Assembly: GCF_030812315.1 (NCBI RefSeq)
Contig: NZ_JAUSSM010000018.1
Location: 1-62,654 of the forward strand
Length of the DNA: 62,654 nucleotides
Direction of reading: 5' to 3'
Source of the DNA: Arthrobacter oryzae
GTDB taxonomy: Bacteria > Actinomycetota > Actinomycetes > Actinomycetales > Micrococcaceae
A program made the translations under genes and the position numbers. Under the pieces are notes generated by a model. That model saw only the letters and a program-made list of their open reading frames with translations, had not been told where the DNA came from and made no database searches. Below are positions 42,964 through 52,037 of this stretch, piece after piece (within the stretch, counting starts at the first letter, position 1; every line of letters begins with the position of its first letter).

Positions 42964-44149
42964 CTTTAATGTGTGGGCGTTGACCCTCATCGGCCCCTCT
43001 GACGCAGTCCGCGGTTTGTGCCTGGCGCTGCGGGCGCCTATTCGGTTGTGTGGGTGGCGGGGTCAGGATCCTGGCCTGTGGGCCTTCCTCTTGCTGGAAT
43101 CTAGGGTGATGTGTCGTCCTTTTGCTGTTTGCGGTGCCCGTTGTCGGCCGTCACTCATTCATGGCCAGAAGTTGTGGTGACGACATGACCAAGCCAAATC
43201 TTCTTCGAGGATCTTCCGCGGATAGCTGCCTTCTACGCACCAGGCAGTGTGCGCTCATCGCGTGTTTGTCCGGCCAAGGGGGGCATGCACATTGTGCACA
43301 CTTTTGTGCACGGGCGGCCTTTGGACCTTCACTTTGGTCCCTATCCTCGTGACTTCATGCGGTTCTCTGTTGCACGCGACCTGACTTTGCGGCCCAGACC
43401 GTCGGTTTCGTAGGACGTTCCGGGTTCAGCGGGAACGTCTTTGGGACTATGTGCGGCTGGCGTACGATTCCGTCGACAGAGTGCAGGTGTGTGGGATCCG
43501 GAACTTCTTCCGCGGCTATCGACATGATTACCTGAGCCTGCTCTTGGCCCTGGTCCTCCACGATTCCTCAGGTGCGTCGTCAGATGCCTGCATCAACGGC
43601 TTTGTGTAGACGAGCGTGGATGACCGGAAACGAAGGCGCCGTCGCGGACGTTGGGGATTGCCGGCGTCGGACGTCGTCGGTGAATGCCCGCGGGGCTCGG
43701 CCTGGGAAGTGCCAGTGAGGGACTGCAGCGGGACTTCTGGTCCGTAGGAGGCTGTTTGGGGCTGGTATTCGGCGATTGATGAAGGCCTTAGGATCCAGGC
43801 TGCACTGATAGGCATGCCGAACTCTGCCAACTGTTGGGCGAGTTCGTGAATGAGGCTTTCGTGCGGCCAGTAGCCCAGGCTGCGGCCACTCAACCGCGTG
43901 CTTCCGTAGGTGCGCGCACTTTTTGTTGTGCAGGCTATCTTCCGACGTAGAGCCCAGACTCCGTTGTCGAGTTGCATCAGCGGAAGGGGATGCTTGAAAA
44001 ATCGGTGGCGTAGACCTGTGTAACGCGCCTTCCGGGCCTGGTCCGCTGCGTCAGGATGGGGCAGTCGCCAGTTTGCTCGTGACGATTATCCATGTCGCAA
44101 ACGCTGCGTACACAAAGGTCCAGGGAGTAATCTGCGGCTGCGTTGGTCA
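42964..44149. other. 1.2-kb stretch without a supported gene
   Basis: Contains dispersed repeat D (43265-43410). A minus-strand frame at 43528-43977 (LGYWPHESLIHELAQQLAEF, then GMPISAAWIL) reads plausibly in its middle but has no ribosome site and no family I recognise; it may be a decayed gene. Nothing else is evident. Confidence 0.45.
43265..43410. repeat. ~150-bp dispersed repeat, copy D
   Basis: Counterpart of 3351-3506 in the same orientation, with TTTGTCCGGCCAA, a G run, TGCACATTGTGCACAC (palindrome core at 43286-43298), GTGCACGGGC, TTTGGTCC, CTTCATGC and TGACTTTGCGGCCC. Similarity is about 75-80 per cent by eye. The palindrome and the GC-poor spacers are the best-kept parts. Confidence 0.7.
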
Positions 44150-44668
44150 CTAATCCAGCGGAAGGGTGATGGTCACCCGTGTGCCGTGGCCGGGGCCGGA
44201 GTCAATGGCGATCGTGCCCCCGGCCTCGTGCACAGCGATGCTCATGAGGCGCACACCGAACCCGTGTCGTCTCCCACTAAGGGACTGGGTATCGAATCCG
44301 GCCCCGTCGTCCATGATGTCCAGCCGGATGCCGTGGTAGACGGCTGCCAGCCGGATGGTAAGTCGGGTGGCATGGGCGTATTTGTACGCGTTGCTGAGCG
44401 ATTCCTGCGCGGCGTGATAGAGCAGGGCTGCGCAGGCTGCCGGTATTTCGATGCCGTGGTGCGGTGTTTCCCACCGGACCGAGGTTCCTGACCTACGCAG
44501 GGGAGTGGTCAGCCTATCGATACAACCGGCAAGTCCCAGGGCGTGGAAGTCAACGGGGCGGTCATCGGTGATGACGTTGACGCTGACTTCGTCCAGCGTT
44601 GGTGTTTGATTCACGATTCTTCCCGCTTCCTGGCAGCCCCTTGTTGCCTTCTTCGCGAATTGGATCAA
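44150..44668 (-). pseudogene. Sensor histidine kinase C-terminal fragment (HATPase)
   Basis: 172 residues covering only the ATP-binding part of a NarL-type kinase: HALGLAGCIDRL, then the N box AAQESLSNAYKYAHATRLTI, G1 box MDDGAGFD and G2-like HGFGVRLMSIAVHEAGGTIA with the G-rich SGPGHGTRVTITLP end. The dimerisation helix with its phospho-acceptor His and all sensing domains are missing, and no response regulator is nearby. It is a 5'-truncated remnant. Confidence 0.8.
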
Positions 44669-44677
44669 GCTTGATCC
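44662..44677. repeat. Perfect 16-bp palindrome
   Basis: GGATCAAGCTTGATCC without a spacer, spanning the first codons of the kinase fragment. It may be chance or a rearrangement junction; no partner copy was found. Confidence 0.5.
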
Positions 44678-44861
44678 GGCGTGCGCTTGGGTTAAGAGTG
44701 CCTAGTCAGCATCAAGGATTCCGAAGCGTATCCACACCTCTGATGCAGGGTTCTGGCGGGATTCGGCAAGCATGACCTTGGAGGGTGGGTTTTTCTCCGG
44801 AAGGCGGCAGCAAACGACTCGTTTGGCCCTCGGCACACACCGTAGCCCGTTGCCGGGTTCG

Positions 44862-45299
44862 TTAGGAGACGGAGTACGTGACCGTTGCAGTGGAGGCATC
44901 CACCACGCCCTCGGTTGGCACCTGCGGGCTGAGGCCGGCATCCCAGGTCGCCGCGTTGTTGCCGGTTACACATGTGGCAGTCTGAATGATCTTGGGCGCG
45001 GTCGGATCCGTTGCCGGGGACGCGGGCACTGAGACGGTGCCGGTTGCGGTGGCCGCCGTCGGGGTGTTGGTGGCTCCTGCGGCGGAAAGACGGGCTCCGG
45101 TCGCTTCGCCCGTGAAGTCCATGAGGAGCACCGAGGTACTCCAGCCGGCAGTGCTGGCTCCGTTGTCGGTCACCGTGATGCCGCGTTGATCGTCATCCTT
45201 CCCGCACCGCAGACAGCGTTTGTATAAACTCCCGTCTTCGGCGTGTTCAATATGCCATTCGTGCCGAATGTTCAGCTTGCACATTAGGGCCTGTAGCAT
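44862..45299 (-). CDS. Chimeric frame: CxxC small protein joined to a surface-protein end
   Basis: 145 residues in one open frame. The first ~40 (MLQALMCKLNIRHEWHIEHA, then DGSLYKRCLRCGKDDDQRG) match a small actinobacterial family with a CLRCGKDD zinc-knuckle-like motif. From about residue 42 the sequence becomes VTDNGASTAGWSTSVLLMDF and ends TEGVVDASTATVTYSVS, the C-terminal strands of WxL-like secreted surface proteins, without signal peptide or anchor. The join looks like an in-frame deletion fusion. ATG 45299 is chosen at the start of the small-protein homology. Confidence 0.5.
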   Translation of the reverse strand: MLQALMCKLNIRHEWHIEHAEDGSLYKRCLRCGKDDDQRGITVTDNGASTAGWSTSVLLMDFTGEATGARLSAAGATNTPTAATATGTVSVPASPATDPTAPKIIQTATCVTGNNAATWDAGLSPQVPTEGVVDASTATVTYSVS

Positions 45300-45665
45300 G
45301 GCCTTTCTCCGATCCACCGAGCCGCTGCTCTGACAATTCAATAATGGCCTTTCGTACTGCCCCAGGAAACTGATGAATTCCGAAGCGGGGCAGACGACTC
45401 CTCCCGATGGCCGTTGCGCGGTCACGATCGCACGGCGCCGCTACCTGCCCAACCAGGAGTTCGCGCCGGCCTTCCACTGTCCCGGGGCACGTTTGCAGTG
45501 ATAAACCAATCAGAGCGGTCACTCCGCTGGAAAAGATCGCCGCCAACCGACGCTACTTGCGGCTGATTCTTCTGATCGGATGCGCGTTTCGCTCGCCCAA
45601 TGAAGCCGGGCAGCAAAGGTCGATAACCGGCCTTACGTAAGGTTTCTTGGGCATCTTGGTCGAGG
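45300..45665. other. Intergenic stretch, nothing recognised
   Basis: Both strands have only short or biased frames. A minus-strand reading (GRSRLPRFGIHQFPGAVRKA) has coding-like composition for about 50 codons but no start or family. No hairpin with a T tract was seen. Confidence 0.4.
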
Positions 45666-45914
45666 CTAGGTGGCAGTGCGGTTCGCCAGTCGCCCCCAGA
45701 GCCGGTGAAGTTGGGGCATGATGCCGTAGATAACGATGGGAACCGCAATAGTAGCCAGGACAAAGGTCCGCAGGACTGGGTGCAGGGTGGCGAGCCAGTC
45801 TCCGAACACGATGTTTATGGCTGTCAGAGTGGGGAAGACAGCGAGCCAGATCATCAGCGCCAGCTGGTGTTTTGTTGGCGGTGCAGAGCGGGTGGTTGTC
45901 GAGGTGCTGGGCAC
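45666..45914 (-). CDS. Small two-helix membrane protein
   Basis: 82 residues: a Ser/Thr-rich basic start, then KHQLALMIWLAVFPTLTAIN and VLRTFVLATIAVPIVIYGIM, two membrane segments separated by a short GDWLATLHP loop, and a basic end (RLWGRLANRTAT). This is the pattern of a small family often annotated as antibiotic-resistance-locus or DUF2798-like membrane proteins. GGAGCT precedes the ATG. It lies 62 bases downstream of the frameshifted FAD oxidoreductase, same strand. Function unknown. Confidence 0.7.
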   Translation of the reverse strand: MPSTSTTTRSAPPTKHQLALMIWLAVFPTLTAINIVFGDWLATLHPVLRTFVLATIAVPIVIYGIMPQLHRLWGRLANRTAT

Positions 45915-45976
45915 GGGAGCTCCTTAGTAGCTTTTGATTGAGTTGGGGAGTTGCTGGGCGGGGGAAAAACGTGGGT

Positions 45977-46905
45977 TTAGAAGCCCATGTTGAAGGCCTT
46001 GACGGCGTGCCTGACGTCCTGGTCGACCAGGTCGGCGTTGATGCGATGGCGGCGGCGGATCCTTCGCCGGCAACGGTTATGACTTGTGCCCGGGGGTTGG
46101 CCACGTTGCCTGCTATCCATACCCCCGGCACGGTGGTTTGGCCCGTGCCGTCTTTGACGGCCCACCCGGTTTCGTCTATTTCGCAGCCGAGGCCGATGAG
46201 TAGGTCATTGTTGGCAACGAACCGCGGTGGAACGAACAGGACATTGCGCGGGATGGTCGTGCCGTCGTCCGTCTCGATGCCTAGCAGGTGGTCGTCTTCG
46301 GTCAGGATCCGGGTGATGTCGCCTTCGACGACTCCGATGGCACGGGCGACCAGTTCTGAGCGCTGAAGGGGTGTCAGGAACCCTGTTGGTACGAACAGTA
46401 CGACGTCCTTTGCCCATTGACGGACGATTTGTGCGTAACGGACGGTTTCTGGGGAACCGCCCAGTACGCCCAGCTGCTGGTCACGGACTTCATAGCCATG
46501 GCAGTAGGGGCAGTGGAGGACATCCCGCGCCCACCGGTCGGCAAGGCCCGGGATAGAGGGCAGTTCATCACGAAGCCCTGTGGCAACGAGGAGCCGCCGG
46601 GTGGAAATGCGCCGGCCGTCTGACAGCAGCACCCGAAAGCCCGAGCGGCCGGCCGGGACCAGTTCAGTGACAACACCTCCAACGATTTCGCCACCGTAGC
46701 CTTCCACCTCGTCCCGTCCCAGGGACAGGAGTTCTCCCGGTGGCAGGCCGTCGCGGGAAAGGAAGCCATGCATGTGCTCGGCAGGGGCATTCCGTGGTGC
46801 ACCGGAATCGACCACCAGGACTTTGCGGCGGGCTCTGGTCAGCACCAGGGCCGCCGATAAGCCGGCGGCTCCACCGCCTACTATCACTACGTCGTATTCA
46901 TTCAT
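45977..46905 (-). pseudogene. Thioredoxin-reductase-like FAD/NAD oxidoreductase, 3' frameshift
   Basis: From ATG 46905: FAD motif DVVIVGGGAAGLSAALVLTR, redox pair in VLHCPYCHGYEVRD, NAD-binding LGVLGGSPETVRYAQ and the C-terminal FAD motif VPGVWIAGNVANP with VITVAGEGSAAAIA. One base is missing directly after AAIA near 46055: the expected end INADLVDQDVRHAVKAFNMG continues in the next frame to a stop at 45977. Only the last ~25 residues are affected, so a sequencing error or a partly active protein are both possible. It is divergent from an XRE-cupin regulator, a common arrangement for this family. Confidence 0.8.
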
Positions 46906-46981
46906 GGCTTCAGGTTCATCCGGAATTCCAGTCTCGACAACAATCGTTGCTGTTTCCGGGAAACGGGGGTTTGATAAGCCT

Positions 46982-47593
46982 GTGAATGACCAACCAACTG
47001 TTATTGCCGCTGCTCTGGACCAGGTGGGCGTGCGGCTCAAGCGTCTTCGCATGCAGCGCGGCGTGACGTTGACGAGTCTCGCAGCAGCCACTGGTATTTC
47101 GAAGAGCACGTTGTCGCGGCTGGAGTCCGGCCAGCGGCGCCCGAGCCTGGAGCTGCTCCTGCCGTTGGCCCAGGCTTATCGCGTGCCCTTGGATGAGCTG
47201 GTCGGCGCACCGGAAGTCGGTGATCCCCGTATCCGCCTTAAGCCCCGAAACGCCAACGGGCGTACGGTCATTCCGCTGACCCGCCAGCCGGGAGGCATGC
47301 AGGCCTGGAAGATCATTCCGACGTCCAAGATCGAGCCCGTCCTGAAGACTCACGAAGGCTACGAGTGGCTTTATGTCCTTTCGGGGCGGATGCGCCTTGT
47401 GCTCGGTGACCATGACCTGGTCCTGGGGCCGGGAGAGGTGGCCGAGTTCGATACCCACGTTCCCCATTGGTTCGGCAGCACGGGGGATCAGCAGGCAGAA
47501 GTACTTAGTGTCTTTGGCGGCCAGGGCGAGAGGATGCACGTCCGCGCGAAGGCGAACAAGCAGCGTCACGACCAGCACGGCCGGCCCGTCTGA
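46982..47593 (+). CDS. XRE-family regulator with cupin domain
   Basis: 203 residues: an N-terminal helix-turn-helix (LKRLRMQRGVTLTSLAAATG, ISKSTLSRLESGQRRPSLEL) and a C-terminal cupin_2 barrel (THEGYEWLYVLSGRMRLVLG, LGPGEVAEFDTHVPHWFGS) with the conserved His and Glu positions for a metal or small ligand. It is divergent from the thioredoxin-reductase-like gene (76 bases between starts) and likely controls it. GTG 46982 is chosen because the HTH homology begins a few residues later; the upstream frame overlaps the divergent gene. Confidence 0.9.
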   Translation: MNDQPTVIAAALDQVGVRLKRLRMQRGVTLTSLAAATGISKSTLSRLESGQRRPSLELLLPLAQAYRVPLDELVGAPEVGDPRIRLKPRNANGRTVIPLTRQPGGMQAWKIIPTSKIEPVLKTHEGYEWLYVLSGRMRLVLGDHDLVLGPGEVAEFDTHVPHWFGSTGDQQAEVLSVFGGQGERMHVRAKANKQRHDQHGRPV

Positions 47594-47617
47594 GAAGGCC
47601 GGCCGTGAGGCTTTTTT
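47577..47617 (+). terminator. Rho-independent terminator overlapping XRE-cupin stop
   Basis: ACGGCCGGCC (47577-47586) and GGCCGGCCGT (47597-47606) form a perfect 10-bp stem with a 10-base loop; six T follow at 47612-47617. The left arm is inside the last codons of the XRE-cupin gene. Confidence 0.9.
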
Positions 47618-47632
47618 CGCGGTGTTGGGGGT

Positions 47633-48343
47633 TTAGCGGATGGTGAGCTTCCGGCCTTTGATAAGGAGCCAGAAGATCCCGGCCGTTTCTCCGATGATGG
47701 CGAACAGTCCGTACATCGGGGTGAATCCGTTGACGAACGCGACGCCGATGGCGTCGATGATGTATCCGGTGCCGGAGATGACGAGAAGTACACCGAAGAC
47801 TTTGGGTACGAAGGTCGAGCGGAATTCCAGGTAACCGATCAGGATGAGGTACAGGCCGAAAAGGCCGAGGCTGACGAGCCAGATCGTTCGGAATGATTCG
47901 ATGGCGTGCAGTGCCAGTTCGGGTTGATCGAGAAGGGTGTAGGCGTAGGCCAGGTGGCCGGTTGCGACTGTGAAGAGCGCTGCGAAGGTGATACGCATCC
48001 ATGCGGCAACGGCTGACAGTTTCCGGTTCACGTTCTTGAAGAGCGCGAACCAGGCAACTGCAGCCAGGACGTCGATGAGCGTGACCAGGAAGATGGCGAG
48101 AACACCGGCCTGGTACACCATGCCGGACTGTGAGATGTCCGCGGACGTTTTGGCGGCGTCGCCTGGGGTGATGAGGGGTACGACGCCGCCGAAGTAGCCG
48201 GCCGTCATCAGGACCACCATGGCCAGCAGGCCGAGGCCGGAGACGAGGCTGGCGGTGGCGGGGGACCAGGTGCGGAAGTCCAGACTGGACCTTTGGTGCG
48301 AGACCGGTGCAGCGGTGGGGGTTGTGGCCAGGTTGCTCATCAT
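47633..48343 (-). CDS. DUF4386-like membrane protein
   Basis: 236 residues with about seven membrane segments (LVSGLGLLAMVVLMTAGYFG; VLAIFLVTLIDVLAAVAWFA; FGVLLVISGTGYIIDAIGVA) and the family-typical RITFAALFTVATGHLAYAYT. DUF4386 proteins are of unknown function and often paired with TetR or oxidoreductase genes. It is divergent from the TetR gene at 48430; two copies of the CTTACGGTGTAAG operator lie between them, so it is the likely regulated partner. Confidence 0.85.
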   Translation of the reverse strand: MMSNLATTPTAAPVSHQRSSLDFRTWSPATASLVSGLGLLAMVVLMTAGYFGGVVPLITPGDAAKTSADISQSGMVYQAGVLAIFLVTLIDVLAAVAWFALFKNVNRKLSAVAAWMRITFAALFTVATGHLAYAYTLLDQPELALHAIESFRTIWLVSLGLFGLYLILIGYLEFRSTFVPKVFGVLLVISGTGYIIDAIGVAFVNGFTPMYGLFAIIGETAGIFWLLIKGRKLTIR

Positions 48344-48348
48344 TCTTC

Positions 48349-48396
48349 CTTACGGTGTAAGCTTATGATGGAAGTAACATACGCTTACGGTGTAAG
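48349..48396. promoter_or_regulatory. Two CTTAC-N3-GTAAG operators for the TetR regulator
   Basis: Identical 13-base palindromes CTTACGGTGTAAG at 48349-48361 and 48384-48396, centres 35 bases apart, between the divergent DUF4386-like gene and the TetR gene. The first is 6 bases from the DUF4386 start. TetR-type proteins commonly use such sites to silence both directions. Confidence 0.85.
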
Positions 48397-48429
48397 TTTA
48401 TCAATGGACTCACGGTGGAAGGGTGGAAG

Positions 48430-49113
48430 ATGCCGGCGAAGAGTGTCCAGCGACCTGAAGGCCGGGCCCGGTTAAACCGGAAGCGGGTGTTGCAGACAGC
48501 GATCAGACTGGCGGATGAGGAGGGCATCGAGAAGCTCTCCATGCGGCGGCTGGGGGTGGGGCTGGGGGTGGAAGCGATGTCGCTGTACAACCATGTCTCT
48601 AACAAGGAGGACCTGCTCAACGGGATGATCGATGCCCTGTACAGCGAGATCGAGCTGCCGTCCCATGACGATGACTGGAAGACGGCCTTGCGGAAAAGGT
48701 CGGTTTCGGTGCGGGACGTCCTGCTGCGCCATCCGTGGGCCAACGGTCTGATGGACTCCGGAACCAGCCCTGGTCCCGGGACTTTGAGGCATCACGACAG
48801 GGTGCTCGGTACCTTCAGGAACGGGGGCTTTTCCCTGGCCATGACGGCGCACGCCTTCTCTGCGCTGGACAGCTACGTTTACGGTTACGCCAAGCAGGAA
48901 AAGGCACTGCCCTTCGACACCGAGGAACAGGCTGCCGTCATGGCCAGCGCCATGCTCGCCCAACTGCCCGCCAGCGAATACCCCTACCTTTATGAGCTCA
49001 TGGGAAAACATGTGCTGCGACCCGGGTACAACTACGCCGACGAATTCAGCTTCGGCCTGGACCTGGTGCTCGACGCCTTGGAACGGGAACGCGACTTGGA
49101 GGGCGCGGACTAA
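48430..49113 (+). CDS. TetR-family regulator with TetR_C (class 1) domain
   Basis: 227 residues. HTH: LNRKRVLQTAIRLADEEGIE, LSMRRLGVGLGVEAMSLYNH, VSNKEDLLNGMIDAL. The C-terminal ligand domain (RDVLLRHPWANGLMDSG; HAFSALDSYVYGYAKQEKAL) matches the TetR_C group. It probably represses its divergent membrane-protein partner and itself through the two CTTAC operators. ATG 48430 has GGAAG directly upstream; GTG 48415 is an alternative. Confidence 0.9.
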   Translation: MPAKSVQRPEGRARLNRKRVLQTAIRLADEEGIEKLSMRRLGVGLGVEAMSLYNHVSNKEDLLNGMIDALYSEIELPSHDDDWKTALRKRSVSVRDVLLRHPWANGLMDSGTSPGPGTLRHHDRVLGTFRNGGFSLAMTAHAFSALDSYVYGYAKQEKALPFDTEEQAAVMASAMLAQLPASEYPYLYELMGKHVLRPGYNYADEFSFGLDLVLDALERERDLEGAD

Positions 49114-49168
49114 GGGCAGGGGGAGTTGGCCCTACACAGCACCAGCCGGCCGCCGTATAGTTCACACA

Positions 49169-51910
49169 ATGGCGATGAGCATGCTTGCCACGAAGTTCCA
49201 TGTTCCGGCCCCGCGGCGCCACGCCGTCGCCCGCCCCAGGCTTGTCGATCCTCTGCTCTCGGAATCACGTGCAGGTCGGAAGCTCACGCTGGTTTGCGCC
49301 CCGGCCGGCTTTGGCAAGACGACGTTGCTGAGCCAGTCGGTACATCGCGTCCGGGCAGCGGAGCCCGAGGTGCGGGTTGCCTGGTTGTCCCTGGATGCGG
49401 GCGACAACGACCCTGCCCGTTTCTTAACCCATCTCATTGCCGGGATGCATGGCGTGGACGCGGACATTGGGTCCCGTGCCCAAGCGCTGCTCGACGCTAC
49501 CCAGGCCGCCGCGGCGGAACCGGTTCTGGTTGCCCTCATCAACGACCTCGCCCAGGTTGGAACGTCCTTCATCGCTGTCCTCGACGACTACCATGCGATC
49601 GAAGCGCGCCCTGTTCATGACGCTGTAGCGTTCCTGCTCGACCATTCCCCGCCCCAACTGCACCTGGCCATCGCAAGCCGCTCTGACCCGCCGCTTCCTT
49701 TGTCCCGTTTAAGGGTGCGGGATCAGATGACTGAACTGCGCGCTGCCGACCTGCGCTTTTCGGCCAAGGAGGCTCAGGCCTTCCTGAATGATTGCATGGG
49801 GCTGAGCCTTTCCGCCGAGCACATTTTTGCCCTCGAAGCCCGGACGGAGGGGTGGGCGGCAGGCCTGCAGCTCGCCGCGCTGTCCCTGCGCGGGCACGCG
49901 GACGTGACAGGCTTCATCGGCGCTTTCACCGGCAGCAACCGCTTCATCCTGGATTACCTGGTCGAGGAGGTACTGCAGCGCCAGCCCGAGCACGTGCGGA
50001 GCTTCCTGATGCGTACCGCCGTCCTTGACCGACTCTCGGGTCCGCTGTGTGACGCGGTCACGGGCCAGGGCGGAAGCAGTGCTGTGCTTGATGGTTTGGA
50101 GAGGGCAAATCTGTTTGTCGTCCCCCTGGACGACCGGAGACAGTGGTATCGCTACCACCACCTCTTTGCCGACGTGCTCCGGGCACGTGCGTCGCACGAG
50201 GAACCTGATCTCCAGCAGCCGCTGCACCGGCGCGCCAGCGAGTGGTACCAGCACCATCATCTGCTGGAGGACGCACTGAAGCATGCGCTGGCGGCCGGGG
50301 ACTTCGAACGGGCAGGGGCGCTGCTGGAGGCGGTAGTGCCGGCCATCCGGCGAAGCCGGCACGATGCGACCCTGCGCGGCTGGTTGGGCGCCCTTCCCAA
50401 CCACGTCGTGCGCGGCAACCCGGTGCTGAGCGTCTTTTATGCCTGGCTGATGCTCACCTCCGGTGACCTGGACGCCGTCGAACAACGTCTCCAGGATGCT
50501 GAACGCGGACTCGCGGAGGCTTCCCTGGATGGGGAAAGGACGCGTAATCCCCCCGGAGGACTGAGAGCCGACAGCGAAGAGTTCCGCGCCCTGCCGGTGA
50601 CCATTGCCGTCTACCGGGCAGCGCTGGCTCAGGCAGTGGGGGATGCGGCAGGGACCGCCGCCCATGCCCGGCGCGCGCTGGAACTGTGCGGGCCGGGTGA
50701 TCATCTGTCGCGGGCCGCGGCGGCAGGGTTCCTCGGGCTGGCCGCGTGGGCCCGCGGTGATCTCGACATGGCAGTGCCCACCTTCGCCGACGTGGCCCCG
50801 AACTTGCATGCTGCAGGAAATATCGCCGACGAACTCGCCAGCACCATGGTTCTGGCGGACCTGTGGATGGCCAGGGGCAGCCTGACCGAGGCGCGCCGTC
50901 TTCTGGAACAAGCCATTACGGCCGCAGACTCTGCAGGCATATCCACTGGCCCGCCAACTGCCGACCTCCATGTGGGAATCAGCGCCCTGCACTGTGAGAC
51001 CGGGGCGCTGGCTGCCGCGAAACAACACCTGGAAATGGGCATTGCGCTCGGCGAGGCGGCGTCGCTGCCGGAGAACCGGTACCGCCGCTTCGTCGTGATG
51101 GCACGCCTTGAGTACCTGTCCGGAGATCCTGACCGTGCCATCGGGCTGCTGGAGGAGGCCGAGCGGCGTTATCTGCGGGGGTTCTTTCCCGATGTCCGGC
51201 CGATCCCGGCGATGAAGGCGCGGATCTGGATCGGGCAAGGGGCCCTGCGGGAAGCCTGGGCCTGGGCCCGGGCACGGAACCTCACTGCCGGTGATGAGCT
51301 GAGCTATCTGCGGGAATTCGAGCACCTCACCCTCGCCCGCCTGCTTATCGCTCAACACGAAGCAGACCCGCCCAACGGCTCCCTCGGCGACGTCCTCTAT
51401 CTGCTCGACCGGTTGCTTCAGGTCGCCCAAACCGACGGCCGAGGTGGCAGCGTCACCGAGATCCTCGTACTCAAGGCAAGGGCGTACCAGGTCCAGGGCC
51501 GAGCGGGTTTGGCGCTCGAGGCCCTGGAACAGGCACTCAAACGCACCGCAGCCGAAGGCCACGTACGGCTGTTCCTGGATGAAGGCGCACCCATGATCGC
51601 TTTGCTGCACAAGGCCACCGCAGAGCGAATCTGTCCCAGCTACGTCAGCCAACTGCTCCACGCAGGCAACACCGGGGAAACGCCCGCTGCCACGTCTCCC
51701 GGCAGGGACGCCCTTAACGTCCAGCTCAGCGATCGGGAACTCCAGGTGCTCCGGCTGCTCGACTCTTCCCTGAGCGGGCCGGAGGTTGCCCGGCAGTTGT
51801 TCGTCTCACTCAACACACTCAGGACCCATACCCGGCACATCTTCGAAAAGCTCCAGGTGAACAACCGGGCGGAGGCCGTTCGCCGCGCCCGCGAACACGG
51901 GCTCCTCTGA
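49169..51910 (+). CDS. LAL-family (MalT-like) LuxR regulator
   Basis: 913 residues in the MalT arrangement. An N-terminal STAND ATPase carries Walker A VCAPAGFGKTTLLSQ and a Walker B-like FIAVLDDYHAI; then come winged-helix and long TPR-like repeats (about 350-800); the C-terminal LuxR HTH is LSDRELQVLRLLDSSLSGPE, VARQLFVSLNTLRTHTRHIF. It activates transcription when ATP and an inducer are bound. No sugar-system genes are adjacent. It directly precedes a set of membrane-protein genes whose promoter carries a 16-bp palindrome repeated at 61137, so they are its likely targets. ATG 49169 is chosen at the LATKFHVP motif that opens the family. Confidence 0.93.
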   Translation: MAMSMLATKFHVPAPRRHAVARPRLVDPLLSESRAGRKLTLVCAPAGFGKTTLLSQSVHRVRAAEPEVRVAWLSLDAGDNDPARFLTHLIAGMHGVDADIGSRAQALLDATQAAAAEPVLVALINDLAQVGTSFIAVLDDYHAIEARPVHDAVAFLLDHSPPQLHLAIASRSDPPLPLSRLRVRDQMTELRAADLRFSAKEAQAFLNDCMGLSLSAEHIFALEARTEGWAAGLQLAALSLRGHADVTGFIGAFTGSNRFILDYLVEEVLQRQPEHVRSFLMRTAVLDRLSGPLCDAVTGQGGSSAVLDGLERANLFVVPLDDRRQWYRYHHLFADVLRARASHEEPDLQQPLHRRASEWYQHHHLLEDALKHALAAGDFERAGALLEAVVPAIRRSRHDATLRGWLGALPNHVVRGNPVLSVFYAWLMLTSGDLDAVEQRLQDAERGLAEASLDGERTRNPPGGLRADSEEFRALPVTIAVYRAALAQAVGDAAGTAAHARRALELCGPGDHLSRAAAAGFLGLAAWARGDLDMAVPTFADVAPNLHAAGNIADELASTMVLADLWMARGSLTEARRLLEQAITAADSAGISTGPPTADLHVGISALHCETGALAAAKQHLEMGIALGEAASLPENRYRRFVVMARLEYLSGDPDRAIGLLEEAERRYLRGFFPDVRPIPAMKARIWIGQGALREAWAWARARNLTAGDELSYLREFEHLTLARLLIAQHEADPPNGSLGDVLYLLDRLLQVAQTDGRGGSVTEILVLKARAYQVQGRAGLALEALEQALKRTAAEGHVRLFLDEGAPMIALLHKATAERICPSYVSQLLHAGNTGETPAATSPGRDALNVQLSDRELQVLRLLDSSLSGPEVARQLFVSLNTLRTHTRHIFEKLQVNNRAEAVRRAREHGLL

Positions 51911-51940
51911 CCAAGCAGCCCCTCTGAATCACCACTCCGG

Positions 51941-51985
51941 TCACCACATGTGGTGATGCCCTGTCGCCACGGGCATGCGTAGCTT
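51941..51985 (+). promoter_or_regulatory. Palindrome plus TAGCTT promoter box, copy 1
   Basis: Perfect palindrome TCACCACATGTGGTGA (51941-51956), 23 bases, TAGCTT (51980-51985). The same palindrome (one change) and the same 23-base spacing occur at 61137-61181. No good -35 hexamer is present, as expected for an activator-dependent promoter. It lies between the LAL regulator and the 52038 membrane-protein gene. Confidence 0.65.
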
Positions 51986-52037
51986 TAGAATCGTCCCCGG
52001 CACCCGCCCCGGACTCACCAGAAATGGGAGCGCGGAA

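Noticed and set aside
49709..51661. A 650-codon open frame on the minus strand opposite the LAL regulator
   Set aside because: It is a shadow of a GC-rich gene: no ribosome site, no family features, and the plus frame has clear ATPase and HTH motifs.
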